Positions 32,136-39,558 of a stretch of 64,000 nt of DNA are shown here, one piece after another. A model generated the notes under the pieces. The model ran no database searches, was not told where the DNA came from, and was given only the letters and a program-made list of their open reading frames with translations. The DNA is from an uncultured Rhodospira sp. Lineage in GTDB: Bacteria > Pseudomonadota > Alphaproteobacteria > Rhodospirillales > Rhodospirillaceae. The first letter of the stretch is position 1, and every line of letters begins with the position of its first letter. The position numbers were made by a program, and so were the translations under genes. The stretch lies in contig NZ_CAKZOT010000113.1 of the NCBI RefSeq assembly GCF_937138205.1, positions 62,001 through 126,000 on the forward strand, given 5' to 3'.

Positions 32136-32924
32136 CTATTTCAAGTCAAAGGCGCGGACCCAGATCACGGCGTCCTGGCTCAACTCCTTGCCCTCGTGCT
32201 CCGTGGCGGGGCCGGAGCCCAACGCGGCGAAGCCCCAGAACCCGGCCTTGGGGATGCCGAACGTGAATTCGCCGTTGGCATCGGTGATCGCCACCAGGGT
32301 TCCCCCGGGCATGGGCTCGACGGTCGGTTCGGTGGCGCTGTTGGTCGCCATGTCCGGCGGTGCGGCCATGTATTCGATTTCGATCTCCGCGCCCGGCACC
32401 GGCTCGCCCTCCGACAACAGCACGCCGGAGAATGTCGAGCCGGCGATCACGTTGGTCGGCTTGTTCAGCGGCACGATCTCGGTCGGCAGGCCGACGGGCT
32501 CGTTCCACCCGGTGGGGATGCCGCCCTTGTTCAGAAAGCTTTTGGTGATCTGCTGGATGTAGATGTCCTCACTTTCTTCGTAGTAGGGCGCCGGCGTGAA
32601 GGCGACGATGTAGTCGCCGTTGCGCCGGACCGGGATGTCGGCCTTGAACGCCTGGGCCTCGTTGTCGGCGCCGTGGAACGTGATGGGCGCCAGGCTGTCG
32701 GTCAGGTCGATCGCCTCGCCCTTGAAGTGCAACTCCAGGCGGGACGGGGCGGCGACGTCCATGGCATGACCGTTTTCCATCGGATGCCAGAAGATGAACG
32801 CCATCGGCACGGGGCCGGGCCTGTCCAGGTTGACCTTGGGCGTATAGGCGAGCTGGAAATGGGCCAGGGCGGGGGCAGCCGATACAATCAGGGCGGCCGC
32901 GACCGCCGTAACGGTCCGGATCAT
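32136..32924 (-). CDS. Exported DUF4198 protein of the Feo locus (262 aa)
   Basis: A periplasmic protein with a signal peptide at residues 1-21 (ending APALA, then HFQL). The DUF4198 fold is visible in LDRPGPVPMAFIFWHPMENG, NGDYIVAFTPAPYYEESEDI and the C-terminal carboxypeptidase-regulatory-like repeat GTLVAITDANGEFTFGIPKAGFW. DUF4198 proteins are auxiliary periplasmic components of several nickel, cobalt and other metal uptake systems. The mature N-terminus begins with histidine, and His47, His54 and Met residues (WHPMENGHAMD) could bind metal. Its position between the small exported gene and feoB suggests it delivers or buffers Fe(II). Ferrous specificity is inferred from context only. Confidence 0.85.
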   Translation of the reverse strand: MIRTVTAVAAALIVSAAPALAHFQLAYTPKVNLDRPGPVPMAFIFWHPMENGHAMDVAAPSRLELHFKGEAIDLTDSLAPITFHGADNEAQAFKADIPVRRNGDYIVAFTPAPYYEESEDIYIQQITKSFLNKGGIPTGWNEPVGLPTEIVPLNKPTNVIAGSTFSGVLLSEGEPVPGAEIEIEYMAAPPDMATNSATEPTVEPMPGGTLVAITDANGEFTFGIPKAGFWGFAALGSGPATEHEGKELSQDAVIWVRAFDLK

Positions 32925-32964
32925 AGAGGATCTCCTGTTGTCTGGTGTTTTTCTTCAGTGGTGA

Positions 32965-33291
32965 TCAGTAAATCTCGTCGGCGGGCACGTCGATGCTGTG
33001 GCCTTCCCCGGCATCGAACTGAACGCTGTAGTCGCCGTCCGGCATGTCGAAGATGAACTCGCTGTTGGCGTCCATCGTGCTTTCCTTGATGACATCGCCG
33101 GCGCCGTCGAGCACCCGCACCGACACGCCGGCGGCGGATGAGCCATCGGAGAACCCGGCCTCGCACAGCACGGTGCCGTCGCCGTTGTCGTAGCAGGAGA
33201 AAAGGGGCGTATGGGCCAGCGCGGCGCCGGCCGAGCCGACGATCAGACTGGCGCTCAGCGCCAGCGCGGGGATCAGGGGGGATCGGATCAT
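32965..33291 (-). CDS. Small exported carboxypeptidase-regulatory-like protein (108 aa)
   Basis: The start at 33291 (MIRSPLIPALALSASLIVG) overlaps the stop of the zinc-ribbon gene by 4 bases (ATGA). A signal peptide covers residues 1-26 (ending GAALA, mature start HTPLF). The mature 82 residues form one small beta-sandwich-like repeat, SVRVLDGAGDVIKESTMDA with FIFDMPDGDYSVQFD. Cys34 and Cys44 (FSCYDNGDGTVLCEAG) probably form a disulfide. The mature histidine start and acidic surface recall the small NikL-like partners of DUF4198 proteins in metal transporters. It is followed 41 bases later by the DUF4198 gene on the same strand. Role in periplasmic iron handling is inference. Confidence 0.75.
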   Translation of the reverse strand: MIRSPLIPALALSASLIVGSAGAALAHTPLFSCYDNGDGTVLCEAGFSDGSSAAGVSVRVLDGAGDVIKESTMDANSEFIFDMPDGDYSVQFDAGEGHSIDVPADEIY

Positions 33292-33776
33292 GACGGGGTC
33301 CTCTGTTGAAGGGAGTGGGCACTTGTGGCCAAGGCGGCTGGCGTGTGGTGGTGCCGCAAGGCCGTCACCAAGGGATCGTCGGGGGCGGCCCGCAGGCGCT
33401 GCACCATGGACCAAGCTGTCTTGTAGCTGACGCCGCACTGCCGCTCGATGCGGGCGGGCAGGCCCCGCTCATTGCCGGCCAGGAACAGGTCGAGGACGCG
33501 CAGCCAAGTGGCCGTGTCGACGTTGGACCGCTCCAACACGGTGCCGCGCCGGGCCGAAAACGGCTTGCGGCAGCGGGCGCACTTGAACCGGACGCCGCCG
33601 GACCGGGGACAGACCATGCGGTAGGTGTGGCGTGATCCGCAGTGCGGGCAGACAGGAACGCCGCGCGGCCAGCGCAGCCACTCCAGCCGTGTCTCGGCGC
33701 TGGCGCGTTCCCCGGCGTCGGTTGCCGTTCCGGGCGGCGGCGAAGGCGTGAGGGCGGTGGCGGTCGCGCTTTGCAT
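33288..33776 (-). CDS. IS1595-type zinc-ribbon/HTH protein lacking a transposase nuclease domain (162 aa)
   Basis: The start at 33776 (MQSATATALTPSPPPG) has GAGAGG about 7 bases upstream. After a Pro/Thr-rich tail, the protein carries the zinc ribbon of IS1595 transposases: CPHCGSRHTYRM near residues 43-54 and FKCARCRKPFSARRGTVLE near 64-82. It is followed by the usual helical DNA-binding segment WLRVLDLFLAGNERGLPARI and SYKTAWSMVQRLRAA (about 91-134). The ISXO2-like DDE catalytic domain, which should follow, is absent; the protein ends about 28 residues later. There is no terminal inverted repeat or remnant nuclease downstream. Its stop overlaps the next gene by 4 bases and a Fur-like box lies upstream, so it looks like a recruited DNA-binding protein and not a decaying insertion sequence. 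Confidence 0.82.
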   Translation of the reverse strand: MQSATATALTPSPPPGTATDAGERASAETRLEWLRWPRGVPVCPHCGSRHTYRMVCPRSGGVRFKCARCRKPFSARRGTVLERSNVDTATWLRVLDLFLAGNERGLPARIERQCGVSYKTAWSMVQRLRAAPDDPLVTALRHHHTPAALATSAHSLQQRTPS

Positions 33777-34196
33777 ACGATCCTCTCGAGTGGTCGAGGT
33801 CCGACGACGCGGGACCGGGCGCGGTCCGGCCGCATCCGTGGGCACCGGTGCATCGGCTTGCGTTACGACCAGGACTCTATTGCCAGTGAGAAGCGTTCGC
33901 AAGATAAAAAGAAAAGGGTCAATTGACCGGCGTGTTTCTGAAAAAAGCCTGCATATTCGGGCGCTTGGCGGGGAGTGATCCAGCGTCAGCCAAGTACCTT
34001 AGCAAACAAATGGGTCATTACTGACCACAGCCCGCCATCGTCTTTTCATGGAGCGCCGCGGGACGCCCATGGCCACTCTCGGTCGCCCGCCAAGTCGGCC
34101 GACCAAGACCAGTTCATTGTTTTGATGAATTCTAAACGAGATCCCGGTCACACCAAAAGGCATGGCCATACCTGCGCGGCGCGCCAGCGCCGGATC
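33777..34196. other. Intergenic region between feoA and the zinc-ribbon gene
   Basis: This 420-base gap within a same-strand locus is AT-richer than its surroundings, and it holds the Fur-like box at 33880-33902. On the minus strand TTGACC (about 33927-33922) is a possible -35. No frame resembles a protein. It shows that the zinc-ribbon gene starts a second transcription unit and is not simply read from feoA. Confidence 0.6.
33880..33902 (-). promoter_or_regulatory. Fur-like box upstream of the zinc-ribbon/DUF4198/feoB operon
   Basis: On the minus strand the site reads TTGCGAACG, then CTTCT, then CACTGGCAA: an imperfect 23-base palindrome with TTGC/GCAA ends. It shares TGCGAA-C/T-GC-C/T-TCTCACT with the site in front of feoA at 34796-34818. 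Alphaproteobacterial Fur sites commonly have TGC...GCA-bounded palindromes. It lies about 104 bases upstream of the zinc-ribbon start codon. Confidence 0.65.
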
Positions 34197-34712
34197 TCAG
34201 GCGGAGACCACCTGGATGCGCGCGGCCTCGGCGCGGCGCAGGGTGATGAACGCGTCGTCGATCCGCACTTCGACCGGATCATCCAGCGGGGCACTGCGCA
34301 CCACTTCAAGGCGGGCATTGGGGACCAGCCCCAGATCCATCAGGCGATGGCGGACCGGACCGTGCCCATGCAAGGCGACGATCCGGCAGTGTTCGCCCGG
34401 TGGCACATCGTTCAGCGAATGCCCGTCAAACGCGGCGTTGGCGGCGCCATGGCGATGCCGGCGACCATGCCCGTGACCAAGTCCGCCGCCAGGGCCGGCC
34501 CCGGCCCCCTGGCCACCGCCCCTCTTGCGCCATCCACGGCCCCGGCCCAAGCCGTGGCCCATGCCGTGGCCGAAGCTCTCGTGTCGGTCGGTCGGCGCCG
34601 TCACGTCGATCGAGGAGTCCTGTGACTCGGGGGCAAGCACGTCTTGGTTCCGACCATGCCCACCGCGTCGGTGCCAGCGCGCTCGGCTTCCTCGCCCCAG
34701 ACCACGAAACAT
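34197..34712 (-). CDS. feoA: FeoA-domain protein with a His/Gly-rich N-terminal extension (171 aa)
   Basis: FeoA is a small SH3-like cytosolic partner of FeoB. The C-terminal 75 residues are a complete FeoA domain: SLNDVPPGEHCRIVALHGHG, VRHRLMDLGLVPNARLEVV and the end DAFITLRRAEAARIQV. In front lies an unusual 95-residue region rich in Gly, Arg and His (FGHGMGHGLGRGRGW, then GLGHGHGRRHRHGAAN), a plausible metal-binding or low-complexity tail absent from ordinary 75-90-residue FeoA proteins. The start at 34712 (MFRGLGRGS) has GGGAT about 8 bases upstream; an in-frame start at 34772 is possible. A Fur-like box sits about 85-105 bases upstream. Metal binding by the His-rich tail is inference. 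Confidence 0.85.
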   Translation of the reverse strand: MFRGLGRGSRARWHRRGGHGRNQDVLAPESQDSSIDVTAPTDRHESFGHGMGHGLGRGRGWRKRGGGQGAGAGPGGGLGHGHGRRHRHGAANAAFDGHSLNDVPPGEHCRIVALHGHGPVRHRLMDLGLVPNARLEVVRSAPLDDPVEVRIDDAFITLRRAEAARIQVVSA

Positions 34713-34795
34713 GCTGCCTATCCCTCTACGAGGTCGCGCGGGCGATCCCGGTGTGAAGCGCGACCACAACAATCCTATGGGTTTCTAATTGGGCA

Positions 34796-34818
34796 CTCTA
34801 AGTGAGAGGCATTCGCAT
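34796..34818 (-). promoter_or_regulatory. Fur-like box upstream of feoA
   Basis: On the minus strand the site reads ATGCGAATG, CCTCTC, ACTTAGAG. Its left half matches the box at 33880-33902 at TGCGAA-GC-TCTCACT. It lies between the divergent feoA and oxyR genes, about 140 bases from oxyR, so it could influence both. Confidence 0.6.
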
Positions 34819-34956
34819 GTCCAGGCAAAACTACGGCCGGGCCGGTGGTTTGGGTCGGTTCGGCGACGGATTATCCGGATCAAACCCATGGAAACGAGTG
34901 ATCATTCCGAATAGTCTCGCGGCCATCGCCGCAAAAACAGGTGAGGGTTCCCGTCG

Positions 34957-35871
34957 ATGCGCGCCCTGCCAAGCCCTCGCCAGCTTCGGTATCTGGTCAC
35001 CGTCGCCGAAACGCTGCACTTCGGCCAGGCGGCGGATCGGTGCAACGTCACCCAGTCCACGTTGTCCGCCGGCATTCGCGAACTGGAAGGGCTGCTCGGG
35101 GTGACGCTGATCGAGCGCCAGTCGCGGCGCCGCGTGGTGATCACGCCGATTGGCCACGAGATCGTCGCCCGCGCGGAGCGGTTGCTGGCCGACACCGAGA
35201 CACTGGTCGACGTCGCGGCCGCCGGGTCCTCGCCGCTGAGCGGACTGTTGCGCCTGGGCGTGATTCCGACCATCGGGCCCTACCTTCTGCCGGCGGCGTT
35301 GCCCGACATTCGCCGTCGGTATCCGGACCTGCGGCTGTACCTGCGCGAGGCCCTGACCGATACCCTGCTGGAGGCTCTGGCGGCGGGCCGGCTGGACGCG
35401 GTTCTGGTGGCCACGCCCTTCGATCTGCGCGGCATGGCCTCGGTGGCGCTGGGGGACGAGGACGTGGTGGCCGCGCTGCCCGCCGACCACCGGCTGGCCG
35501 GACACGCGACCCTGCGGGAGGACGACCTTGCGGGCGAGACGGTGCTGGTGCTGGAGGACGGGCACTGCTTGCGCGACCATGCCCTGGCGGCGTGCCGGAT
35601 GGACCGGGGGCGCAGCGACCAGCGGTTCCAGGCCACCAGCCTGGCGACCCTGACGCAGATGGTGGCGGCCGGCCTGGGGGTCACGCTGCTGCCGCGCATG
35701 GCGGTCGGGCGTGAGGTGGTCCCGGACGGCGGCGTGGTGGTCCGGGATCTGGCCGATGTGCGAACCGCGCGCACGTTGACCCTGGCGTGGCGGCCCGGCG
35801 CGGCGCGCGAGGCCGACTTCCGCCTGCTGGCCGATCTGCTGCGAGAGGCGCACGGCCGAACAGCGGGTTGA
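34957..35871 (+). CDS. oxyR: LysR-type peroxide regulator OxyR (304 aa)
   Basis: OxyR senses hydrogen peroxide by an intramolecular disulfide and activates antioxidant genes. The N-terminal winged helix is RQLRYLVTVAETLHFGQAAD, with the recognition segment VTQSTLSAGIRELEGLLGVT. In the effector domain, LEDGHCLRDHALAAC places the redox cysteines at residues 204 and 213, the same 9-residue spacing as Cys199/Cys208 of E. coli OxyR. Length is standard. No catalase or peroxiredoxin gene is adjacent, so it acts in trans. Its neighbourhood with feoA and a shared Fur-like site is sensible, because Fe(II) import and peroxide defence are linked by Fenton chemistry. Confidence 0.93.
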   Translation: MRALPSPRQLRYLVTVAETLHFGQAADRCNVTQSTLSAGIRELEGLLGVTLIERQSRRRVVITPIGHEIVARAERLLADTETLVDVAAAGSSPLSGLLRLGVIPTIGPYLLPAALPDIRRRYPDLRLYLREALTDTLLEALAAGRLDAVLVATPFDLRGMASVALGDEDVVAALPADHRLAGHATLREDDLAGETVLVLEDGHCLRDHALAACRMDRGRSDQRFQATSLATLTQMVAAGLGVTLLPRMAVGREVVPDGGVVVRDLADVRTARTLTLAWRPGAAREADFRLLADLLREAHGRTAG

Positions 35872-35930
35872 CGGGCTGCGGCGCTGGACCTACGTAGCGG
35901 GTCCGAAGGGGCCGAGTACGCTGGCGACCG

Positions 35931-35958
35931 TTGACGCAAGACAGTGGGGGCGTGTACA
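35931..35958 (+). promoter_or_regulatory. Promoter of the tRNA-Ser gene
   Basis: TTGACG at 35931-35936 and TGTACA at 35953-35958 are separated by 16 bases; the mature tRNA begins about 50 bases downstream. A second possible pair, TTGACG 35868-35873 with TACGTA 17 bases on, lies over the end of oxyR. Confidence 0.55.
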
Positions 35959-36007
35959 AACCCCTTCTTCCGATCCGGAGCTCAGGGGGGCTCCCGACCC
36001 GTCTTGC

Positions 36008-36097
36008 GGAGGGCGGGCAGGACGGTAATGCAGCGGATTGCTAATCCGTACACCGGGTCATACCGGTGACTGGGTTCGACTCCCAGGCCCTCCGCCA
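36008..36097 (+). tRNA. tRNA-Ser (anticodon GCU)
   Basis: A class II tRNA of 90 bases with encoded CCA. The acceptor stem GGAGGGC pairs with GCCCTCC, followed by discriminator G and CCA at 36095-36097. The anticodon loop TTGCTAA lies between GGAT and ATCC-type stem bases, giving anticodon GCT. A long variable arm (ACACCGGGTCATACCGGTG) and the T arm CTGGGTTCGACTCCCAG are clear. No integrase or attachment duplication is adjacent. Confidence 0.97.
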
Positions 36098-36104
36098 TTG
36101 AGGA

Positions 36105-36136
36105 AAGGCAAGTCCTTGATTGGGCTTGCCTTTTTT
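36105..36136 (+). terminator. Intrinsic terminator of tRNA-Ser
   Basis: AAGGCAAG (36105-36112) pairs with CTTGCCTT (36125-36132), and the run of T residues extends to 36136. Confidence 0.9.
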
Positions 36137-36214
36137 CATTCTAATGGGAAATGCTTTGGTGCGGTGCATCGCCCCGGGCGGCAAAAAGATCGTTCGTCGC
36201 GCGCGTTCGTGGGC

Positions 36215-37528
36215 TCACGGTGCCTCGTCGGCCGCCTCCAGGTCGCAAAACATCTCGACCTGCCACTCCATCTCGGCCTCTTCCATCGGATAGCCGTCGC
36301 TCTCTGGCGAGGACGTTAGGATCTCGTGCGGGGGAATGGCGCCCAGCCAGCGCTGCAGATCCGGCAACAGGCTTGCGGGCAATCCGGCCTTCCAGGCCAT
36401 CGCGACGAGTCCCTTGGCGCTGAGCGCCTGAACGGCCACCGCCAAGGCCATGGGGGCGACCCCGGCCATGGCGCTCAGCACGGCAATGCCCAGGGTGCGA
36501 TTGTTCGCCGCCATGGCGGCGCGCAGTTCGGTCTCGCCCGATGTCCCGGCTTTCAGAGTGTCGAGCACGCGCACGTGCAATTCCTGAAGGGACCGGCGCC
36601 AGTCCGGGCCGAAGTCGATCAGCTCTTCCGCGGGAGACTGGCGGGCGATGCGTCGATGCATCTCGGTCGACACCGCCTCGGCGGCGTCGGGGCTGAGGTC
36701 CTGCCGAAGCATCAGCGCCTGGACCAGGGTGTCCGAGACGAACACGGCGAGCCGGCGCGCGGCCGCCGGGTGCAGGCGCGGCCGGCCCACCAGGGGGGCG
36801 TGCCACTCGGGCACGGACGGTGCCCGGTCGATCAGGGCGTCCAGTGTTTCCTCGCGGATTTGCGCGCCTTGGTTGGCCAGCATGTCGGCGATGGCCGACA
36901 GGTCGGCGGTGTCGACGATGGCGTCTGTCACGCGTTCGGTCAGACCGCCGGGGCGACGGGCAATGGCCGCGAGGCGATCGCTGGCCGGGCCATCCTGGAT
37001 GAGGTCGAGCAGGTCCTCGTCCGTCAGCACGGGGCTGAACGTCAGCACCGGGGCGGCGACGGCGATTTCGGCATCTCGTGCGAGGTGGTTAACGGCGGAC
37101 GCTGGCGCATTGGCGATGTTCTTCAGCGCATCCGACAGCAGGGCGCGCACCTTCGGGATCTGATCGCGGGCGAGACGGGCCAACGCCTCGTGCACGTTCT
37201 GGCCTACGCGGTCCTTTTCGTCGTCCGACAGACCGGGCGCCAGCGCGGCGATGCGCTGCGCCAGCGTCAGGCGCACGGTTTCGTCGGAATCACCGGTCAG
37301 CAGCAGATAGGCTCGCGCCGGCGTGGATGTGTTGCCGGCGATGGTGCGCCGGACCTCCGCGTCGTCGTCCTCGGCCAGATAGTACAGCACCTCGGGCGCG
37401 ACATCGGTGCGGTGGGCCAGCGTGCGGCGCACCGCCACGTCGTCGTGCGCCGCCAGTTCCCGTGTCTCCTCGTAGGTGAAACGCCCGTCCCCGGCGTCTT
37501 CGAACAGCCGTCGCAGCAGGTCGGTCAT
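36215..37528 (-). CDS. DUF2336 domain protein (437 aa)
   Basis: A cytosolic protein of HEAT-like helical repeats: LLRRLFEDAGDGRFTYEETR at the start, LAAHDDVAVRRTLAHRTDVA, then LYYLAEDDDAEVRRTIAGNT and LLLTGDSDETVRLTLAQRI are successive repeat units. This is the DUF2336 pattern found in alphaproteobacteria, whose function is not established. The ATG at 37528 overlaps the TGA of the upstream GGDEF gene (TGATG), so translation is coupled. The two are therefore likely to function together, for example as a scaffold or effector for a c-di-GMP pathway; that is inference. Confidence 0.85.
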   Translation of the reverse strand: MTDLLRRLFEDAGDGRFTYEETRELAAHDDVAVRRTLAHRTDVAPEVLYYLAEDDDAEVRRTIAGNTSTPARAYLLLTGDSDETVRLTLAQRIAALAPGLSDDEKDRVGQNVHEALARLARDQIPKVRALLSDALKNIANAPASAVNHLARDAEIAVAAPVLTFSPVLTDEDLLDLIQDGPASDRLAAIARRPGGLTERVTDAIVDTADLSAIADMLANQGAQIREETLDALIDRAPSVPEWHAPLVGRPRLHPAAARRLAVFVSDTLVQALMLRQDLSPDAAEAVSTEMHRRIARQSPAEELIDFGPDWRRSLQELHVRVLDTLKAGTSGETELRAAMAANNRTLGIAVLSAMAGVAPMALAVAVQALSAKGLVAMAWKAGLPASLLPDLQRWLGAIPPHEILTSSPESDGYPMEEAEMEWQVEMFCDLEAADEAP

Positions 37529-39297
37529 CACGCGTCCCCGGGGCTGATCCAAACCGGGGCGGGTGCCGCCAGGTGGCACTGGCCCTTGCCCATGAGCTTG
37601 GCGGCGTACATCGCCGCGTCCGCCCGGTGGGTCAACGCCTCGCCCGTCTCCGGTCTGGCGGGGTCATAGACGGCAATGCCGACGGACAGAGCCAGGGGGT
37701 GGGCGGGGTTCGCGCTCATGGTCGACAACATGACGCTGGTCTCCAGCACCTCGCGCGCCTTGCGTTGCGCACCCGCTTCGTCGATGGCTTCCAGCCAGAC
37801 GGCGAACTCGTCGCCGCCGATGCGGGCGACGAGATCGGTCGGTCGTGTCTTGGTGTCGAGGATCTCGGCCACCATCACCAGAACCTGGTCGCCCTGAGCG
37901 TGGCCGCGGTAGTCGTTAACCAACTTAAAGTTGTCGAGGTCCACATACAGCAGCGCCGCGGTCTCGTGCTGGCGCTCCATGCGCTTCTGGCGGCGTTCGA
38001 TGTCCTCCAGGAAGGCGCGCCGATTGAGCAGGCCCGTCAAGGGGTCGGTGCGGGACAGGGTCATGACCGTCTCGTAGCGGCCGATCTGCTCGTTGGCGAG
38101 GCCGACCTGGTCCGCCACATCGCGGATCAGCCGCCGGTCGTCCTCCGTCCAGGGGCCGCGTTCGGCGCGGCGCCAGGCAACGATGGCGCCGTTGAGGACC
38201 TTGTGGTGGCTGGTTCCGAGGACGATCACGCTATGTGCCCCGATGGCCGCCTCCCACGGGGCCGTGTCGGGCGTCAGCGTCGGCGAAAGGTCTGAGAGCG
38301 GGGGCGCGGCCTCGCCATAGTCGCCGCCAAGAATCAGATCCGCCAGGGCGACGGGCTGCGATTCCTTGTCCTTGTCGGCGAGCCCGGGGGGATGATCGCG
38401 TCGCAGGATTTGGCACCCCCGCGCACCGGTGCCCTTGGCGAGCGCCTCGGCGGCGACAGTCAGGATGTTGCCGACGTCCAGTTCGTCCCGGAACGCCTGG
38501 ACCACACGGGCGCGCACCTGCTCGCGGTGGTGCGCGCGCCGCAGGGCGCGGTCCTGCTCGCGCTGTTCGGTGATGTCGCGGCAGACGCCCCGCGCGCCGA
38601 TCCAGTCTCCAGCGGAATCAAACAGCGGCACGGCCGAAACCAGCAGGCACACCGCTTGGCCGTCGCCCAGGCGCGCCCACAATTCGACGCTCCGGACCGG
38701 GGACCGGGTGCGGAACACGGCCGCCACGTCCCGACGTTCGCGCGGATCAAGCAGGTCGGCCGGGTCCGTGTGCAGCAGGGCATGGCTACCATATCCCAGG
38801 GCGTCCGGCGGCGCGACGAACACGAACCGGCCGTCTTGCCCGGTCTCCCAGGCGACGTCGCAGGCCAGGGCGACGAAGTCCTTGTAGCGGGTGCGGCTGT
38901 CCGCAAGGGCGCCGTACAGGGCTGTCTCAAGTGTGGTGTCCTGGGCCAGGATGGCAACGCCTTGCCGGTCGTTCAGCGGCAACACGGTGAGGTCGAGGCC
39001 CGCGCGGCTGCCGCCCGCCAGGGCCGGTATGAAACACATCGCCGGCGTGCCGGTGTCCAGGGCGCGCCGGACCACCTGCGGAAGTCCTCCGGGGATTTCG
39101 GGGTCGTTCAACAGAGGCGTCAGGCGGCCGGCCTCGGCGTTGCCATGCACCATGGTTCCGTCGACGGCAAGAATGGCGGCCGGACCTCGGTGGGCTAGCA
39201 CGGTGGCAATCGAAACGGTGCCCGCCGCAAGGGCGATGGCGGGTCGGGCAGAGACGGCTGCGCCCAGGTCAGGGGCGGGAGTCGGGTCCGAAGTCAC
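37528..39297 (-). CDS. Diguanylate cyclase with PAS and GAF-like sensor domains (589 aa)
   Basis: Makes c-di-GMP from two GTP. The C-terminal GGDEF domain is complete: GGDEF at residues 494-498, preceded by the allosteric I-site RPTD five residues earlier, so product inhibition is expected. No EAL or HD-GYP domain follows. In front lie a first PAS-like part (TVLAHRGPAAILAVDGTMV), a second PAS/PAC (about 130-240, FVALACDVAWETGQDGRFVF ending ARGVCRDITEQREQ) and a GAF-like domain (about 250-400, VRARVVQAFRDELDVGNIL, ARGCQILRRDHPP). There is no membrane span, so it senses an intracellular signal. It is translationally coupled to the DUF2336 gene. Confidence 0.94.
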   Translation of the reverse strand: MTSDPTPAPDLGAAVSARPAIALAAGTVSIATVLAHRGPAAILAVDGTMVHGNAEAGRLTPLLNDPEIPGGLPQVVRRALDTGTPAMCFIPALAGGSRAGLDLTVLPLNDRQGVAILAQDTTLETALYGALADSRTRYKDFVALACDVAWETGQDGRFVFVAPPDALGYGSHALLHTDPADLLDPRERRDVAAVFRTRSPVRSVELWARLGDGQAVCLLVSAVPLFDSAGDWIGARGVCRDITEQREQDRALRRAHHREQVRARVVQAFRDELDVGNILTVAAEALAKGTGARGCQILRRDHPPGLADKDKESQPVALADLILGGDYGEAAPPLSDLSPTLTPDTAPWEAAIGAHSVIVLGTSHHKVLNGAIVAWRRAERGPWTEDDRRLIRDVADQVGLANEQIGRYETVMTLSRTDPLTGLLNRRAFLEDIERRQKRMERQHETAALLYVDLDNFKLVNDYRGHAQGDQVLVMVAEILDTKTRPTDLVARIGGDEFAVWLEAIDEAGAQRKAREVLETSVMLSTMSANPAHPLALSVGIAVYDPARPETGEALTHRADAAMYAAKLMGKGQCHLAAPAPVWISPGDA

Positions 39298-39558
39298 TGA
39301 ACGGCCTAATCGTCCGAGCCAACAACACCAGCGGTGGAACGGGCGGAGCGGTTGCGATCGCCCTCAACCGCCGCCCTGTCTCGCGCCAATGGCGACTCGA
39401 TCATACCCTGCTTCAAGGCCGGAGGCGATAGCGGATGGCCGCGCCATGCCTGAAAGAAAGCACGGGCGCGGCCACTGAAAGTTTCCTGTATTTTCGGGGC
39501 AGAACCTTGGGATGGTCGCGTCGGGCGAAGTGCTTCCGCGCCCTGGTCCGGCGAAGGT

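Noticed and set aside
30095-32266. 723-residue open frame opposite feoB
   Set aside because: Shadow of feoB; low-complexity Gln/His/Val-rich text with no domain.
33288-33776. A functional IS1595 insertion sequence
   Set aside because: No nuclease domain and no terminal inverted repeats; the gene is coupled to its neighbour.
36008-36136. Genomic-island junction at tRNA-Ser
   Set aside because: No integrase gene nearby and no duplicated 3' end of the tRNA; the gene is followed by its own terminator.
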